Source of the DNA: Clostridium hydrogenum
GTDB taxonomy: Bacteria > Bacillota > Clostridia > Clostridiales > Clostridiaceae
Assembly: GCF_021432385.1 (NCBI RefSeq)
Contig: NZ_JAEACT010000002.1
Location: forward strand, 248,001-312,000
Reading direction: 5' to 3'
DNA: 64,000 nt
Position numbers and translations under genes: made by a program. Every line of letters starts with the position of its first letter. Position 1 is the first letter of the stretch. This document shows, one piece after another, positions 8,958-18,222 of the stretch. The notes under the pieces are model-generated. The model was not told the origin of the DNA, ran no database searches, and worked only from the letters and a program-made list of their open reading frames with translations.

Positions 8958-9010
8958 ACTTTCATAAATAAAAATGTATTTTATAAGTAGAATTTAAATA
9001 TTGCGAAGCA

Positions 9011-9099
9011 AAGTGTAGTGCAAAATCAAATAACAAGGGACATGTACATTAAAAATAATGCACATGTCCCTTGTTATTTTGATACTTGTACCACACCTT
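9011..9099. repeat. Palindromic repeat R6 / probable bidirectional terminator
   Basis: A near-perfect stem (AATAACAAGGGACATGT with its inverse) is enclosed by a weaker outer pair (GTGTAGTGCAAAATC with GATACTTGTACCACAC). It lies between two convergent genes. A damaged second copy lies at 32466-32535. A GCGAA motif is found just outside at 9003. Confidence 0.7.
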
Positions 9100-9200
9100 T
9101 ATTTCCAATCTTTAAATAAGCTCGTATTACAAAATTTAGATGTAGGAACTTTTGGTAGTTGAGCTAGTTTCAATAGATATTAAAAACTTACAAAAAACAA

Positions 9201-9490
9201 TGGTGTAGTGCAAAAACTTAAATAATAAGTGGGAGCTCTGCATAAAAAAATGATGTGAGGAATAGCGTTGAAGAAACATTTAAATAAAATTTTATAAATC
9301 TTAGGGAATAAATCGTAAAAGTCTTAGAAATTTCAATTGTTTGAGCTGCCTCTTGCGAGTTATTGAAAGTTCTTAGAATTTTCCGATTTAGTCTCTTAGA
9401 TTTATTAATTTTATTTAAGGTTTCAAGACGCTATTAATCGCATCATTTTTATGCAGAGCTCCCACTTATTATTTTGTTTTGCACTACACT
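9201..9490. repeat. Nested repeat: R2-like element inside another palindrome
   Basis: The outer arms (9202-9254 and 9438-9489) pair as GTGTAGTGCAAAA and AATAAGTGGGAGCTCTGCAT with their inverses. Between them sits a divergent R2-type element (9261-9437) with AATAGCGTT/AACGCTATT ends and the ATTTAAATAAAATTTTATAAATC segment. Confidence 0.7.
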
Positions 9491-9506
9491 TTTGTTCGCA
9501 ATAATT

Positions 9507-10859
9507 TTAATTTGCAACTAAGGATTTCTCTTTCCACTTTCCCTGCCTATACCTAACTACACTTGCAATAGCTGTAATAACCCATGTGAGTCCAGTAGTA
9601 ATCCATACACTCCAAACTCCAAATACAGGCATTAAGGCTAAAATACTTGAAAAGCCAACTCTTCCCATAACCTCTACAAGTCCATTAACCATGGCATAAA
9701 ATGCATCTCCTGTACCATTTAAAAGTCCTCTTGTTATATGAATCATTCCAAGTGGAAAATACATTAAACTAGTGATTCTAATTGCCTTTGCACCAAGGCT
9801 TATTACAGCTTCGTCTTTAACAAAGACCTCCATAATGGCACGTCCTCCAATTTGTGCTGCAATCAAGGCTATAACGCTAAGCACAGCTATCATTATAATA
9901 CTTTTATGATAACCTTTTTTAACTCTATCTAATTTATTGGCTCCCGTATTTTGCCCCGCAAAAGTAGATAAAGCCGCACCTAAAGAGTCAAAGGGTTGTT
10001 GTATAAGTTGTTCTATTCTAGACGTTGCAGTATATGCGGCAACTGCTACCTCACCAAAGCTATTAACTACCCCTTGAAGTGCTACTAATGATAAGGCAAT
10101 CATTGAGTTCTGTGCTGCTATAGGCACACCAATTCTTATACATTTCATGATAATCGCTCGGCTCACTCTTCTGTGCTCAGCTTTCAATTTAAAATATGGG
10201 TTCTTTATAACAGCAAAAGTCGTACAACAGATAGCCGCCATTGCTTGCGAAATTACAGTAGCATATGCTGCTCCTGACACGCCAAGCCCAAATTTAAGAA
10301 CAAAAATCAAATCCAAAACAACATTAACTATACAAGATAAAATCAAAAAAATAAGAGGCGTCTTTGAATCCCCTAAGGCTCTAAGTATAGCAGATATTGC
10401 ATTATAAGCTGCCACTGCTATCATTCCTCCAGATGTAATTTTCAAAAATCTAGTAGCATCATCTAAAATTTCAGAAGGCGTACCCATAAGTTGTAAAATT
10501 GGATGTGCAAAGACAGCTGATACTATACTCATAACCGCTCCTGATACTGCGATAATATAAATTGCATTAGCGATAGCCCTCTTTACACGTGCTTCCTGCT
10601 TGGCTCCAAAGTACTGTGAAATAATAATACCTATTCCAATAGAAAGTCCCAAGCATAGTGAAAAGAAGAAGTAACTTATAGATCCTGTGGCACCTACTGC
10701 AGCTAATGCATTTGCACCTACAAACTTTCCAACGACAATAGAGTCAATTAAATTATAAAATTGTTGAAATATATTACCAATAAGCATCGGCACCGAAAAC
10801 TTTACTAAAAGTGAAACTTCATTTCCTTCTGTCATATCATGTACATATTTTGCTGACAT
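9507..10859 (-). CDS. MATE-family multidrug/Na+ antiporter
   Basis: A 450-residue protein with about twelve membrane segments. Typical MATE features are the N-terminal PMLIGNIFQQFYNLIDSIVVG stretch and the repeated half beginning around residue 240 (IGVPIAAQNSMIALSLVALQ). It should export cationic organic compounds against Na+ or H+ flow in the cytoplasmic membrane. The length is normal for the DinF/NorM-like bacterial group, and the ATG follows GAAGGAAG. No regulator adjoins it. Substrate cannot be told from the sequence. Confidence 0.92.
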   Translation of the reverse strand: MSAKYVHDMTEGNEVSLLVKFSVPMLIGNIFQQFYNLIDSIVVGKFVGANALAAVGATGSISYFFFSLCLGLSIGIGIIISQYFGAKQEARVKRAIANAIYIIAVSGAVMSIVSAVFAHPILQLMGTPSEILDDATRFLKITSGGMIAVAAYNAISAILRALGDSKTPLIFLILSCIVNVVLDLIFVLKFGLGVSGAAYATVISQAMAAICCTTFAVIKNPYFKLKAEHRRVSRAIIMKCIRIGVPIAAQNSMIALSLVALQGVVNSFGEVAVAAYTATSRIEQLIQQPFDSLGAALSTFAGQNTGANKLDRVKKGYHKSIIMIAVLSVIALIAAQIGGRAIMEVFVKDEAVISLGAKAIRITSLMYFPLGMIHITRGLLNGTGDAFYAMVNGLVEVMGRVGFSSILALMPVFGVWSVWITTGLTWVITAIASVVRYRQGKWKEKSLVAN

Positions 10860-11069
10860 ATATTACTTCCTTCCTCTTCAGTTTTATAATAAATACTATA
10901 TCATATCCTTTCGTATCTACTATAATACTATCGTTTTAAAATAGAACAAATCTATTTTATTAAAGTAAGCATATGTATCTGTAAGTACATGTAATAAATC
11001 TCCATAAGTATAACCAGTTTAAAGTAAGGCAAGTACGAAACCCTTTTTGCTGCTGTTTTTATACGCTTA

Positions 11070-11171
11070 TAGATATACCGTTTCAACTACCAAAATCAAT
11101 TTGCATCATAATGTCCAGAAGACGGCATTTTGATACAAATTAATCTTGAAGTTTCAAGCGGTTTATCTCTA
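11070..11171. repeat. Repeat R4, copy 1, ending in a stop codon
   Basis: An imperfect palindrome with ends TAGATATACCGTTTCAACTA and TAGAGATAAACCGCTTGAAA. The TAG stop of the GNAT gene at 11169-11171 is the terminal triplet of the element. Other copies are at 60295-60396 and, more diverged, 15054-15146. Confidence 0.75.
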
Positions 11172-11921
11172 ATCACCCAACTTTCTTGAATGTAATTCTG
11201 CCCATGCAGGGAAGAAACCAGCACTTACAGCAATACCGTTAGAAGCTATATTAGACTCTGAGGTTCCATAAAAAGGTACCTTCCCACGTTTTAAGAGTTC
11301 CTGCTTTAATAATGCAACTAAGTTTGTACCTATCCCTTTTCCTCTATATTCAGGTATCACATTAATGCCTATTTGATATAATGTTTTACTATCTTCACTA
11401 GCACCTGCCATACCCATTATATTATCACCATCAAAAGCTGCAACTCCAAGAATATCTGAATAATTGTCATCAAATACAAACGCTTCATCAAATCTAGCGT
11501 CACCCTTAAATTGCAATATATCTTCCTTTTCAAACCACTTTATTGTAGTTTTAGGCTTTACTTCTACAGCTGCTGGACTAGGTAAGAAATAATGATGTGT
11601 ATCATCAATTTCGTGACCAAATTCTCCCAATTTCTTGTCTATCATTCTAAACTTATAACAATCAAATAACCAATCAGCCTGCCTTTTTAAAAGGTTCTCT
11701 TCAAGCCAAGGTATCATTTTTTCATCAGAAGAGATTATTGCCCTTCCCCACATACAAATTATTTTTAGAAAACAACCATCGCTTTCATAAATACGCCTGC
11801 CCTCTAATAGCTTATTTTCAGTAATTGTATTTCCTTCTTTTTCAAAATCTGAAGGCTTACAATTAAAATCAAGTGCCAATTGTTTTTTTGCTATATTAAT
11901 TATTTCAGTTTTTGTATACAT
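11169..11921 (-). CDS. GNAT-family N-acetyltransferase
   Basis: A 250-residue protein. The C-terminal half (about 130-250) carries the acetyl-CoA-binding loop VIPEYRGKGIGTNLVALL and the following SNIASNGIAVSAGFFPAW strand-helix. The N-terminal 120 residues form an extra domain common to clostridial members and may set the substrate. The ATG follows AGGAGG. It is monocistronic. Its stop codon is shared with repeat R4. The substrate is unknown. Confidence 0.82.
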   Translation of the reverse strand: MYTKTEIINIAKKQLALDFNCKPSDFEKEGNTITENKLLEGRRIYESDGCFLKIICMWGRAIISSDEKMIPWLEENLLKRQADWLFDCYKFRMIDKKLGEFGHEIDDTHHYFLPSPAAVEVKPKTTIKWFEKEDILQFKGDARFDEAFVFDDNYSDILGVAAFDGDNIMGMAGASEDSKTLYQIGINVIPEYRGKGIGTNLVALLKQELLKRGKVPFYGTSESNIASNGIAVSAGFFPAWAELHSRKLGD

Positions 11922-12029
11922 ATTTACCTCCTAGTATTTAACAACTCAATTTTAGAATATCTTAAATTTTACTGCTACTTTCTATAACTTACTAGGTATA
12001 AAATGATACATAATTGTTTTATACTTAAC

Positions 12030-12362
12030 TAGAGATATACAGCTTGAAAATCAAAAATCTCAAGTACCAAGTTTATCCTGACAGCAATATTTTTCAATTC
12101 ACAGTTCACGATGCACAATTCACAATGAAGGAGGATTTTCCTCCGCTTTGCTGCAGAAAATCTTAAAACTTATTTTTTTATTGCTTACGCAATAGTACCA
12201 TTTATGGTTCTAGGCGGAGCTTATAATTTAAGATTTGCCTGACGAAAGGAAAGCAAATCCTCCTTCATTGTGCATTGTGAACTGTGAATTGTGAATTAAA
12301 AACATTATCATAAGGATACATTTGGTATTTATAATTTCAATGTTTCAAGTTGTCTATCTATA
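12030..12362. repeat. Repeat R1, copy 5, long form with outer arms
   Basis: The type A core (12095-12297) is enclosed in a second, weaker pair of arms. The left arm contains CCAAGTTTATCCTGACAGC and the right arm ATAAGGATACATTTGG. It shares this with copy 6, in the opposite orientation, so the complete element is about 330 bp. Confidence 0.75.
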
Positions 12363-12474
12363 GGAGGATGTGAAAAAAGGTATTCTATAGGTTTTACTAT
12401 ACCGCACATAAAGCCTTATGAGCGGCTCGTAAAAAAGAATACCTATATTTTTCACATGCTTCTATATGTATAGT
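12359..12474. repeat. Repeat R3, copy 1
   Basis: A 115-bp palindrome, GGAGGATGTGAAAAAAGGTA ... ATACCTATATTTTTCACATG, with an inner GCACATAAAGCCTTATGAGC loop. Copy 2 at 19559-19672 differs at only a few bases, all near one end, so the copies are recent. A left-end fragment is at 33089-33107. Confidence 0.8.
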
Positions 12475-12601
12475 TACTACATCCAAATTTAAAACATAGC
12501 CATTAAATAAAATATTTTTGAAACTTATAGCCTCTCTGTTTCCGCACTACCCCAAAATTCCGTAGGCACGGAGGAATTTTTTCCTTAAACCACCGTATAA
12601 G

Positions 12602-12791
12602 GCGAAATAAGAGTATTGCAGGATGATTTAAATAAAATTTTATAAATCTTAGGCAAAAAACTTTAAAAACCTTAGATGTTTCAATTGTCTGAGCTTCTTT
12701 TCAGCGAGTTATTGAAACTTCTTAGGTTTTTAAAGTTTTTTGTCTTAGATTTATTAATTTTATTTAATATACTGTAATACTCTTATTTCGC
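12602..12791. repeat. Repeat R2, copy 1 (190 bp), overlapping the cadA stop
   Basis: Both ends carry inverted GCGAAATAAGAGTATTG/ACAG and then TTAAATAAAATT. The interior pairs around TTTCAATTGTCTGAGC. The element reaches 12791 and so supplies the last two codons and stop of the metal ATPase (GCG AAA TAA). Copies 2 and 3 (19698-19887, 62363-62552) are also exactly 190 bp. Confidence 0.85.
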
Positions 12792-15008
12792 AATTTGTGT
12801 TTGCATTGCCCTCATAGAATTTAATACCGCAATTAATGTTACTCCAACATCTCCAAATACGGCTTCCCACATAGTACCTACTCCTAACGCTATTGCAACT
12901 AACAAAACAAGTTTAACACCTAAAGCAAATATTATATTCTGCATTACTATGCTTCTTGTCCTTTTTGCTATTTTTATAGCTGAAGCAATCTTTGAAGGTT
13001 CATCTGTCATTATAACTACATCCGCAGCTTCAATTGCCGCATCTGAACCCACTCCGCCCATGGCTATACCAATATCAGCCCTAGCTAAAACTGGTGCATC
13101 ATTTATTCCATCACCTACAAACACTAGCTTACCCTTTGATGTCTTTTCTTTATCAAGCATTTCTAATTTTTCAACCTTTTGGTCTGGAAGCAATTCAGCG
13201 TGAACTTCATCTAAGCCTAATTGTTTAGCAACTTTAGTTCCAACTGCCTTATTATCTCCTGTTAACATTACTGTCTTCTTAACACCAATATTCTTTAAAG
13301 CTTTAATTGCCCTTTCCGAATCATCTTTTACTTCATCAGATATGATTATATATCCTGCATATTTTTTGTCTACAGCAACATGAACTACTGTTCCTATAGT
13401 GTCCACTTCGTCATATTTTATATTTTCCTCATTCATCAATTTATAGTTACCAGCTAATACTTCTTTGCCTTTAACTACAGCTTTTACACCATGTCCAGAT
13501 ATCTCTTCATAGTTTTGTAATGAATTTTTATCTACTTCCATTCCATAAGCATTTAATATAGAAGTTGCTATTGGGTGATTAGAATAACTTTCTACATAAG
13601 CAGCATAAGCTATAAGTTCGTCTTTTGAAATATCCTTTTGATTTTTTACTTCCGTTACTTTAAATACACCTTTTGTAAGAGTACCTGTTTTATCAAATAC
13701 CACAACTTCAACATTGTTTAGTGCTTCTAAATAATTGCCACCTTTAACAAGTATTCCATTCTTTGAGGCCCCACCTATTCCTCCAAAGAAACCAAGTGGT
13801 ATAGATACTACTAATGCGCATGGACAAGATACTACTAAGAAAGACAATGCTCTATAAATCCATTCTGAAAAAGTAGCTCCTTCAATAAAAAGTGGTGGCA
13901 GTATTGCTAATGCCAAAGCCGAGAAAACAACTGCTGGCGTATAATATCTAGCAAACTTTGTAATAAATTTTTCTGTAGGAGCCTTTTTACTGCTTGCATT
14001 TTGAACTAAATCTAGTATTTTTGAAATAGTAGAATCTCCAAATTCCTTTTCTACCCTGATTGTTAAAAGTCCGTTCTTATTAATAACTCCACCTAAAATA
14101 TTATCTCCCTCATTTACCTTTCTAGGAACTGACTCACCAGTTAAAGCTGAAGTGTCTATCATTGAGCTACCTTCAATTACCTTACCATCTAAAGGAACCT
14201 TTTCTCCTGGCTTTACTACTATAATACTTCCTATAGTAACCTCTTCTGGTGATACCTTTTTTATATCATCTTCAACCTTTAAGTTAGCAAAATCAGGTCT
14301 TATATCCATAAGTGCAGTGATAGATTTTCTTGAACGATTGACTGCAATTCCTTGAAACAGCTCTCCTAGTTGATAGAAAAGCATAACTGCTACTCCTTCT
14401 GGATACTGTCCAATAGCAAAAGCACCAACAGTTGCTATACTCATAAGAAAATTCTCATCAAATACTTCCCCTCTTGCTATATTTTTTAATGCTGTAAGAA
14501 GTACCTCACCACCAGCAAGTAAATAACTTATTATATAAATTACTAATTCTACAGTACTTGAAAATTTTGCAATAGTCGCTATTCCAAACAATCCCGCAGC
14601 AACAACTAGTCTGATTATTTCACCTTTACTGCTTTCTTCGTGCTCGTCACCATGTTCACTAGCTTTATCTTCTGATATCTTATTTTTATTTCCAATTTCA
14701 ATTACTTTAACATCTGGTTCTATTTTTTCAATATTCTCAGATATTTTAGAGACTAATTCTTGTACATTATTTGCTTTTTCAATTTCTAAAGTTAAAGTTT
14801 TAGTTAAAAAATTTACGTTTGCCGAACTTATCCCCTTAGCTTCACTAACTTGTCTCTCTATTTTAGCTGCGCAGTTTGCACAATCTAACCCCTGAAGAAT
14901 AAACTTTTTAATTATATTTTTACTATTAGCTTGCTGCGATTTAATTCCAATATTGCTACTTACTAATCTTAAATTACTTTTACTAAGGTTCTTAATTTCT
15001 TTTTCCAT
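12783..15008 (-). CDS. cadA: Cd/Zn/Pb-exporting P1B-type ATPase
   Basis: A 741-residue membrane pump that exports soft divalent metals with ATP. The N-terminal heavy-metal domain has GLDCANC at about residue 40. Then come the actuator loop TGES near 290, the metal-site SCPCALV in a membrane helix near 395, the phosphorylation site DKTGTLTKG near 440 and the hinge GDGINDAPVLARADIGIAMG. CPC with these flanks is typical of the Cd/Zn/Pb group rather than Cu. The ATG follows GGGGGG. Transcription starts behind an ArsR/SmtB-like operator at 15160-15189. The extreme C-terminus is encoded by repeat R2. Confidence 0.93.
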   Translation of the reverse strand: MEKEIKNLSKSNLRLVSSNIGIKSQQANSKNIIKKFILQGLDCANCAAKIERQVSEAKGISSANVNFLTKTLTLEIEKANNVQELVSKISENIEKIEPDVKVIEIGNKNKISEDKASEHGDEHEESSKGEIIRLVVAAGLFGIATIAKFSSTVELVIYIISYLLAGGEVLLTALKNIARGEVFDENFLMSIATVGAFAIGQYPEGVAVMLFYQLGELFQGIAVNRSRKSITALMDIRPDFANLKVEDDIKKVSPEEVTIGSIIVVKPGEKVPLDGKVIEGSSMIDTSALTGESVPRKVNEGDNILGGVINKNGLLTIRVEKEFGDSTISKILDLVQNASSKKAPTEKFITKFARYYTPAVVFSALALAILPPLFIEGATFSEWIYRALSFLVVSCPCALVVSIPLGFFGGIGGASKNGILVKGGNYLEALNNVEVVVFDKTGTLTKGVFKVTEVKNQKDISKDELIAYAAYVESYSNHPIATSILNAYGMEVDKNSLQNYEEISGHGVKAVVKGKEVLAGNYKLMNEENIKYDEVDTIGTVVHVAVDKKYAGYIIISDEVKDDSERAIKALKNIGVKKTVMLTGDNKAVGTKVAKQLGLDEVHAELLPDQKVEKLEMLDKEKTSKGKLVFVGDGINDAPVLARADIGIAMGGVGSDAAIEAADVVIMTDEPSKIASAIKIAKRTRSIVMQNIIFALGVKLVLLVAIALGVGTMWEAVFGDVGVTLIAVLNSMRAMQTQIAK

Positions 15009-15053
15009 ATTATTTTCCCCCCATAGCTACTTTTCTAGTTGTGTTTAAATGGA

Positions 15054-15146
15054 GATAAAGATAAACCATTGTGAAACTTGAAATTCATTTGTACCAAAAT
15101 GCCGTCTCCTTGGCATCTTGGTGCACATGAATTTCAATATATATTT
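15054..15146. repeat. Repeat R4, diverged copy in the cadA leader
   Basis: GATAAACCATTGTGAAACTTG ... ACCAAAATGCCGTC with a partial inverted return matches the R4 copies at 11070 and 60295. It lies within the untranslated leader of cadA and can form a hairpin with arms around CCAAAATGCCGT and GGCATCTTGG. Confidence 0.5.
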
Positions 15147-15159
15147 ATGCAGTAACATA

Positions 15160-15189
15160 TGAACATATGAATTGTTGTTCATATGTTCA
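15160..15189. promoter_or_regulatory. ArsR/SmtB-like operator of cadA
   Basis: A perfect inverted repeat, TGAACATATGAA - six bases - TTCATATGTTCA. It overlaps the -10 box of the promoter immediately upstream. The TGAA...TTCA dyad is characteristic of CzrA/CadC/SmtB repressors, so metal-inducible control by an ArsR-type repressor encoded elsewhere is likely. Confidence 0.7.
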
Positions 15190-15217
15190 TTATATGCTGG
15201 TATACTAAACTTGTCAA
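15189..15217 (-). promoter_or_regulatory. Consensus promoter of cadA
   Basis: TTGACA (15212-15217), exactly 17 bp, then TATAAT (15189-15194) on the minus strand. It is a perfect housekeeping promoter that would need strong repression, which the adjoining dyad can give. Confidence 0.8.
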
Positions 15218-15239
15218 CAAAATAAGGAAATTTTTCATA

Positions 15240-15397
15240 AGGCATCTTAAAAAAATAACAAGTCCAAATTGAGAGGTAGTTTTGTGTAATACAAGGAAGT
15301 GTAACTCGTTAATACTGGTTGTCTTAGCGTGTTATAATGACGAAGTATTACGCAAAAATATCCGAAAGTTGGGCTTGTTATTTTCTTTAAGATGCCT
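15240..15397. repeat. Repeat R5, full copy (158 bp)
   Basis: The ends AGGCATCTTAAAAAAATAAC and GTTATTTTCTTTAAGATGCC are inverted repeats. The interior is partly paired (GTGTAATAC with GTATTACGC). A short internally deleted copy is at 28843-28894, and half a copy at about 1935-1984. Confidence 0.75.
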
Positions 15398-15456
15398 AAT
15401 AATAAAATATGCTGCCCAGTATAAATTGGACAGCATATTTTTCAAGATGACTACTC

Positions 15457-17016
15457 TTAAATTTTTTCAATTTTGCAGCTATGCTCTTTTTCCTTTGAAT
15501 CATAACATATAGCCACTGCCAGTATCTTTTTTCCTTCATTTTCTCTATTAAACTTTTCTACATATTCTTTTTCTCTAATTTGCTTTATAGCCACTTCTGG
15601 TAATTCATCCTTTTTAAGTTCAACTATAAAAGGAATATCATTTTTTCTCCTAGGATGAAAAGTAAAATCTGCATATCCTTTTCCTGTTTTTTCTTCACGC
15701 TCTACTCTATATGTATCTCTAGCTGAAAGATATGCCAAAGTTAACACACATGAAAGACTATTTTCATCATTATACTGAAGTATTGGTATTTCTGAATTAT
15801 GAATATCATGAAGTATTAATTCTACAGTTTCTGCATCTCCTTCAACTGTTGCTTTTAACATTCTCTTAGAATTTTCTATTATCTCAGAAACATATCCAAA
15901 AGATTTATCCCTTAAAGCCTTTTCAAACTCCTTCATGAGTTCCATATTAGGAATTTTTAAGTATCCATCATGATAAGCTAAAAATCCAAGCACAATCATA
16001 GCAGAGTATACTTGTTCCTTATTTTTTGGCGTCCCCTGACCAGCTCTAAATTCTTCATCTATAGTTATATCAATTTCCTCCCCAGAAACCATCTCTATAA
16101 CATCATCTCTAACTTCTAACATATCATATTTAAGATACTCAGTTACTTCCTCCATAGCCCCAGTATTTGTCCAGTAACTTTCACAATAATTATTTTGCAA
16201 GGCTTTCACTACAGATCTTGGATTATACACTTTAATCCCATTTGCAGTAAAATATCCATTATACCAACTTTGAAGTTCTCTAAAATTCATCTTTCCATTT
16301 TTATTACAAAGTTTTTTAACCTCTTCTTCTGTAAACCCAAAATACCTACCAAATCTTCTATCTTTTAAAAACGTGTATTCATCAAACATATTAAGTGCAC
16401 TACCACTTGAATACTTTTTAATCGGTAAAACACCAGTCATATATGCTAAAGCCACATAAGGCTGATCCTTTAAAATATTCCTTAGAAACTCTAAGAAATT
16501 ATTTTGATTCTCCGTAAAAAGGTTATTAGAAAAAATATAATCCCATTCATCAAAAATAAAAATAAACCTATCATTCGTTGTAAAAAGCATGTCACTTATG
16601 GTAAAGTAGCTTTTAAATTCTAATTTAGGATACATACTTTTTATATCATCTATTAATGTTTTCTGTATCAATCCTATATATTCATCATAACTTTCAATAT
16701 TATCTGGCAGCTTATTAAAATTTATACTTATAACATTATACTTATTTAAATGTTTTTCATAATTAGCAGTTTTACTTATATTAAGCGTATTAAAAATCTC
16801 TGTTGAATTTACTGCCTTGGAGTAATATGCTCCTATCATATCAATAGCGGTTGATTTTCCAAATCTTCTAGGTCTAGTTACACATATATATTTACTTTTT
16901 GTGCATATCATCTTATTGAGTATTTCTATCATTGAAGATTTATCAACAAAATACTCTTCATTTACAAGTTCTCTATAATTTTCAAAAGATTTATTTGTAT
17001 TTAAATATAATGGCAT
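15457..17016 (-). CDS. AAA-ATPase-like protein with PD-(D/E)XK nuclease-like C-terminus
   Basis: A 519-residue member of the large clostridial/bacteroidal family often listed as AAA-ATPase_like plus PD-(D/E)XK. The N-terminus FVDKSSMIEILN leads to the Walker A TRPRRFGKST (about residue 50) and the Walker B FIFIFDEWD (about 160). The C-terminal part has the nuclease-fold signature ADFTFHPRRKNDIPFIVELK (about 460), with the D and ExK residues kept. The biological role is not known; links to mobile-element or phage biology are often supposed. The ATG follows GGGAGG. The gene is monocistronic. Confidence 0.85.
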   Translation of the reverse strand: MPLYLNTNKSFENYRELVNEEYFVDKSSMIEILNKMICTKSKYICVTRPRRFGKSTAIDMIGAYYSKAVNSTEIFNTLNISKTANYEKHLNKYNVISINFNKLPDNIESYDEYIGLIQKTLIDDIKSMYPKLEFKSYFTISDMLFTTNDRFIFIFDEWDYIFSNNLFTENQNNFLEFLRNILKDQPYVALAYMTGVLPIKKYSSGSALNMFDEYTFLKDRRFGRYFGFTEEEVKKLCNKNGKMNFRELQSWYNGYFTANGIKVYNPRSVVKALQNNYCESYWTNTGAMEEVTEYLKYDMLEVRDDVIEMVSGEEIDITIDEEFRAGQGTPKNKEQVYSAMIVLGFLAYHDGYLKIPNMELMKEFEKALRDKSFGYVSEIIENSKRMLKATVEGDAETVELILHDIHNSEIPILQYNDENSLSCVLTLAYLSARDTYRVEREEKTGKGYADFTFHPRRKNDIPFIVELKKDELPEVAIKQIREKEYVEKFNRENEGKKILAVAICYDSKEKEHSCKIEKI

Positions 17017-17115
17017 ATTACATCCTCCCTTCTTTTGCTTCGCCTCAATTATAACATAAATTAATGTATCTTTTTATATCTTTGCCTTATAGCGTAAACT
17101 TCAATCATATTCTTT

Positions 17116-17787
17116 TCATTGAAAGTATTTATTCAATATATAAACTACAGTATTAAATGTAACTTCCAGTGTACATATATCACTATGCAATGCATTATCA
17201 ATCTCATTAATCAATGCTTTTTTTGCTTTACCTTTGTAACTACTGCATACACTTACTATCTCAGTTATATCCCTCGAACCATATATAATTGCCCTATTAA
17301 AATCATCCTTAAAATCAAAAACTGATAATTCTTTCATAACCTTTTTAATGCTATCCTCTGACGCCAAATTAACCCTATAATTTCTCATGGTAGTTAATAA
17401 TTTCATGGTAGCCTCACTAAATACTGTATTTAATGCTGGAGAAATACCTACTGCATAATCCGCATTACTTGTTAACGCAATTCTTCCACCTAATGAATGC
17501 CCGATGGCAACTACTTTTCCAAACTTCTTGCAATATTCTATGGAGGTTTTTAAATCCATTGCAACATTTTTATCAAAAACTAAAGTATTTTCTCCATGCC
17601 CTCGGAAATCAATGGCAAAGGTTTTAAAACCTATTTCAGCAACTCTATATGCTAATCCTAATTCCTCTTCCTTTGAACCGCCATAACCATGAATTATTAT
17701 AGCTGCTCCTTTAAATTCACTTGGTGTTAAAACTATACTTGGAATTTCAAATCCATTACCTTTAATATTTTCTCTTTTAATATCCAA
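17116..17787 (-). CDS. Alpha/beta hydrolase
   Basis: A cytoplasmic serine hydrolase of about 223 residues. The oxyanion region HGYGGSKEE, the strand FKTFAIDFRGHGE and the nucleophile elbow GHSLGG are present, and a late histidine (ALHSD) can complete the triad. The start is probably the TTG at 17787, preceded by GGGAGTGG; TTG 17802 and GTG 17796 are in frame. Two TTCGATATCGAA palindromes lie just upstream and match the operator of the MarR gene next door. The hydrolase is thus likely the MarR target, perhaps a lipid or xenobiotic esterase. Confidence 0.8.
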   Translation of the reverse strand: MDIKRENIKGNGFEIPSIVLTPSEFKGAAIIIHGYGGSKEEELGLAYRVAEIGFKTFAIDFRGHGENTLVFDKNVAMDLKTSIEYCKKFGKVVAIGHSLGGRIALTSNADYAVGISPALNTVFSEATMKLLTTMRNYRVNLASEDSIKKVMKELSVFDFKDDFNRAIIYGSRDITEIVSVCSSYKGKAKKALINEIDNALHSDICTLEVTFNTVVYILNKYFQ

Positions 17788-17813
17788 ATTTACCACTCCC
17801 AATCAAAATTTGA

Positions 17814-17860
17814 TTCGATATCGAAGTAATTTTGCAAAAATAGAAAACTTCGATATCGAA
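17814..17860. promoter_or_regulatory. Two MarR-type operators before the hydrolase
   Basis: The perfect palindrome TTCGATATCGAA occurs twice (17814-17825 and 17849-17860), with centres 35 bp apart. It matches the dyad in the marR promoter at 18655-18674 (TTCGACGTCGAA) except at the two central bases. Confidence 0.65.
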
Positions 17861-17884
17861 ATATTTACATATGGGCATACTACC

Positions 17885-18212
17885 TCAACTATTGAAATTA
17901 TAAATACCAAATGTATCCTTATGCTAATGTTTTAAATTCACAATTCACAGTTCACAATGCACAATGAAGGATGATTTTTCTACGCGAGCGTAGAAAAATC
18001 TTAAAACTTATTTTTTTATTGCTTACGCAATCGCGCCATATATGGTGCAGAGAGAAGCTGATAATATTTAAATTTAAGATTTACCTAAGCAAAGCGAAAG
18101 GTAAATTATCCTTCATTGTGAATTGTGCATCGTGAACTGTGAATTAAAAAATATTGCTGTCAGGATAAACTTGGAATTTGCAATTTTAATGTTTCAAGTT
18201 GTATATCCATAA
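17885..18212. repeat. Repeat R1, copy 6, long form
   Basis: The type A core is enclosed by outer arms ACCAAATGTATCCTTATG (left) and CAGGATAAACTTGG (right). It has the opposite orientation to copy 5. It separates the MarR gene from the hydrolase gene. Confidence 0.75.
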
Positions 18213-18222
18213 ATATATGCTA

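Noticed and set aside
15045..15512. Open frames in the cadA upstream region (15045-15245 minus; 15282-15512 plus)
   Set aside because: They run through the promoter, operator and R4/R5 repeats and show no protein-like composition.
15457..17016. AAA-ATPase with nuclease fold as a new defence system
   Set aside because: It belongs to a very common clostridial family with no defence partner genes beside it. The sequence gives no support for such a role.
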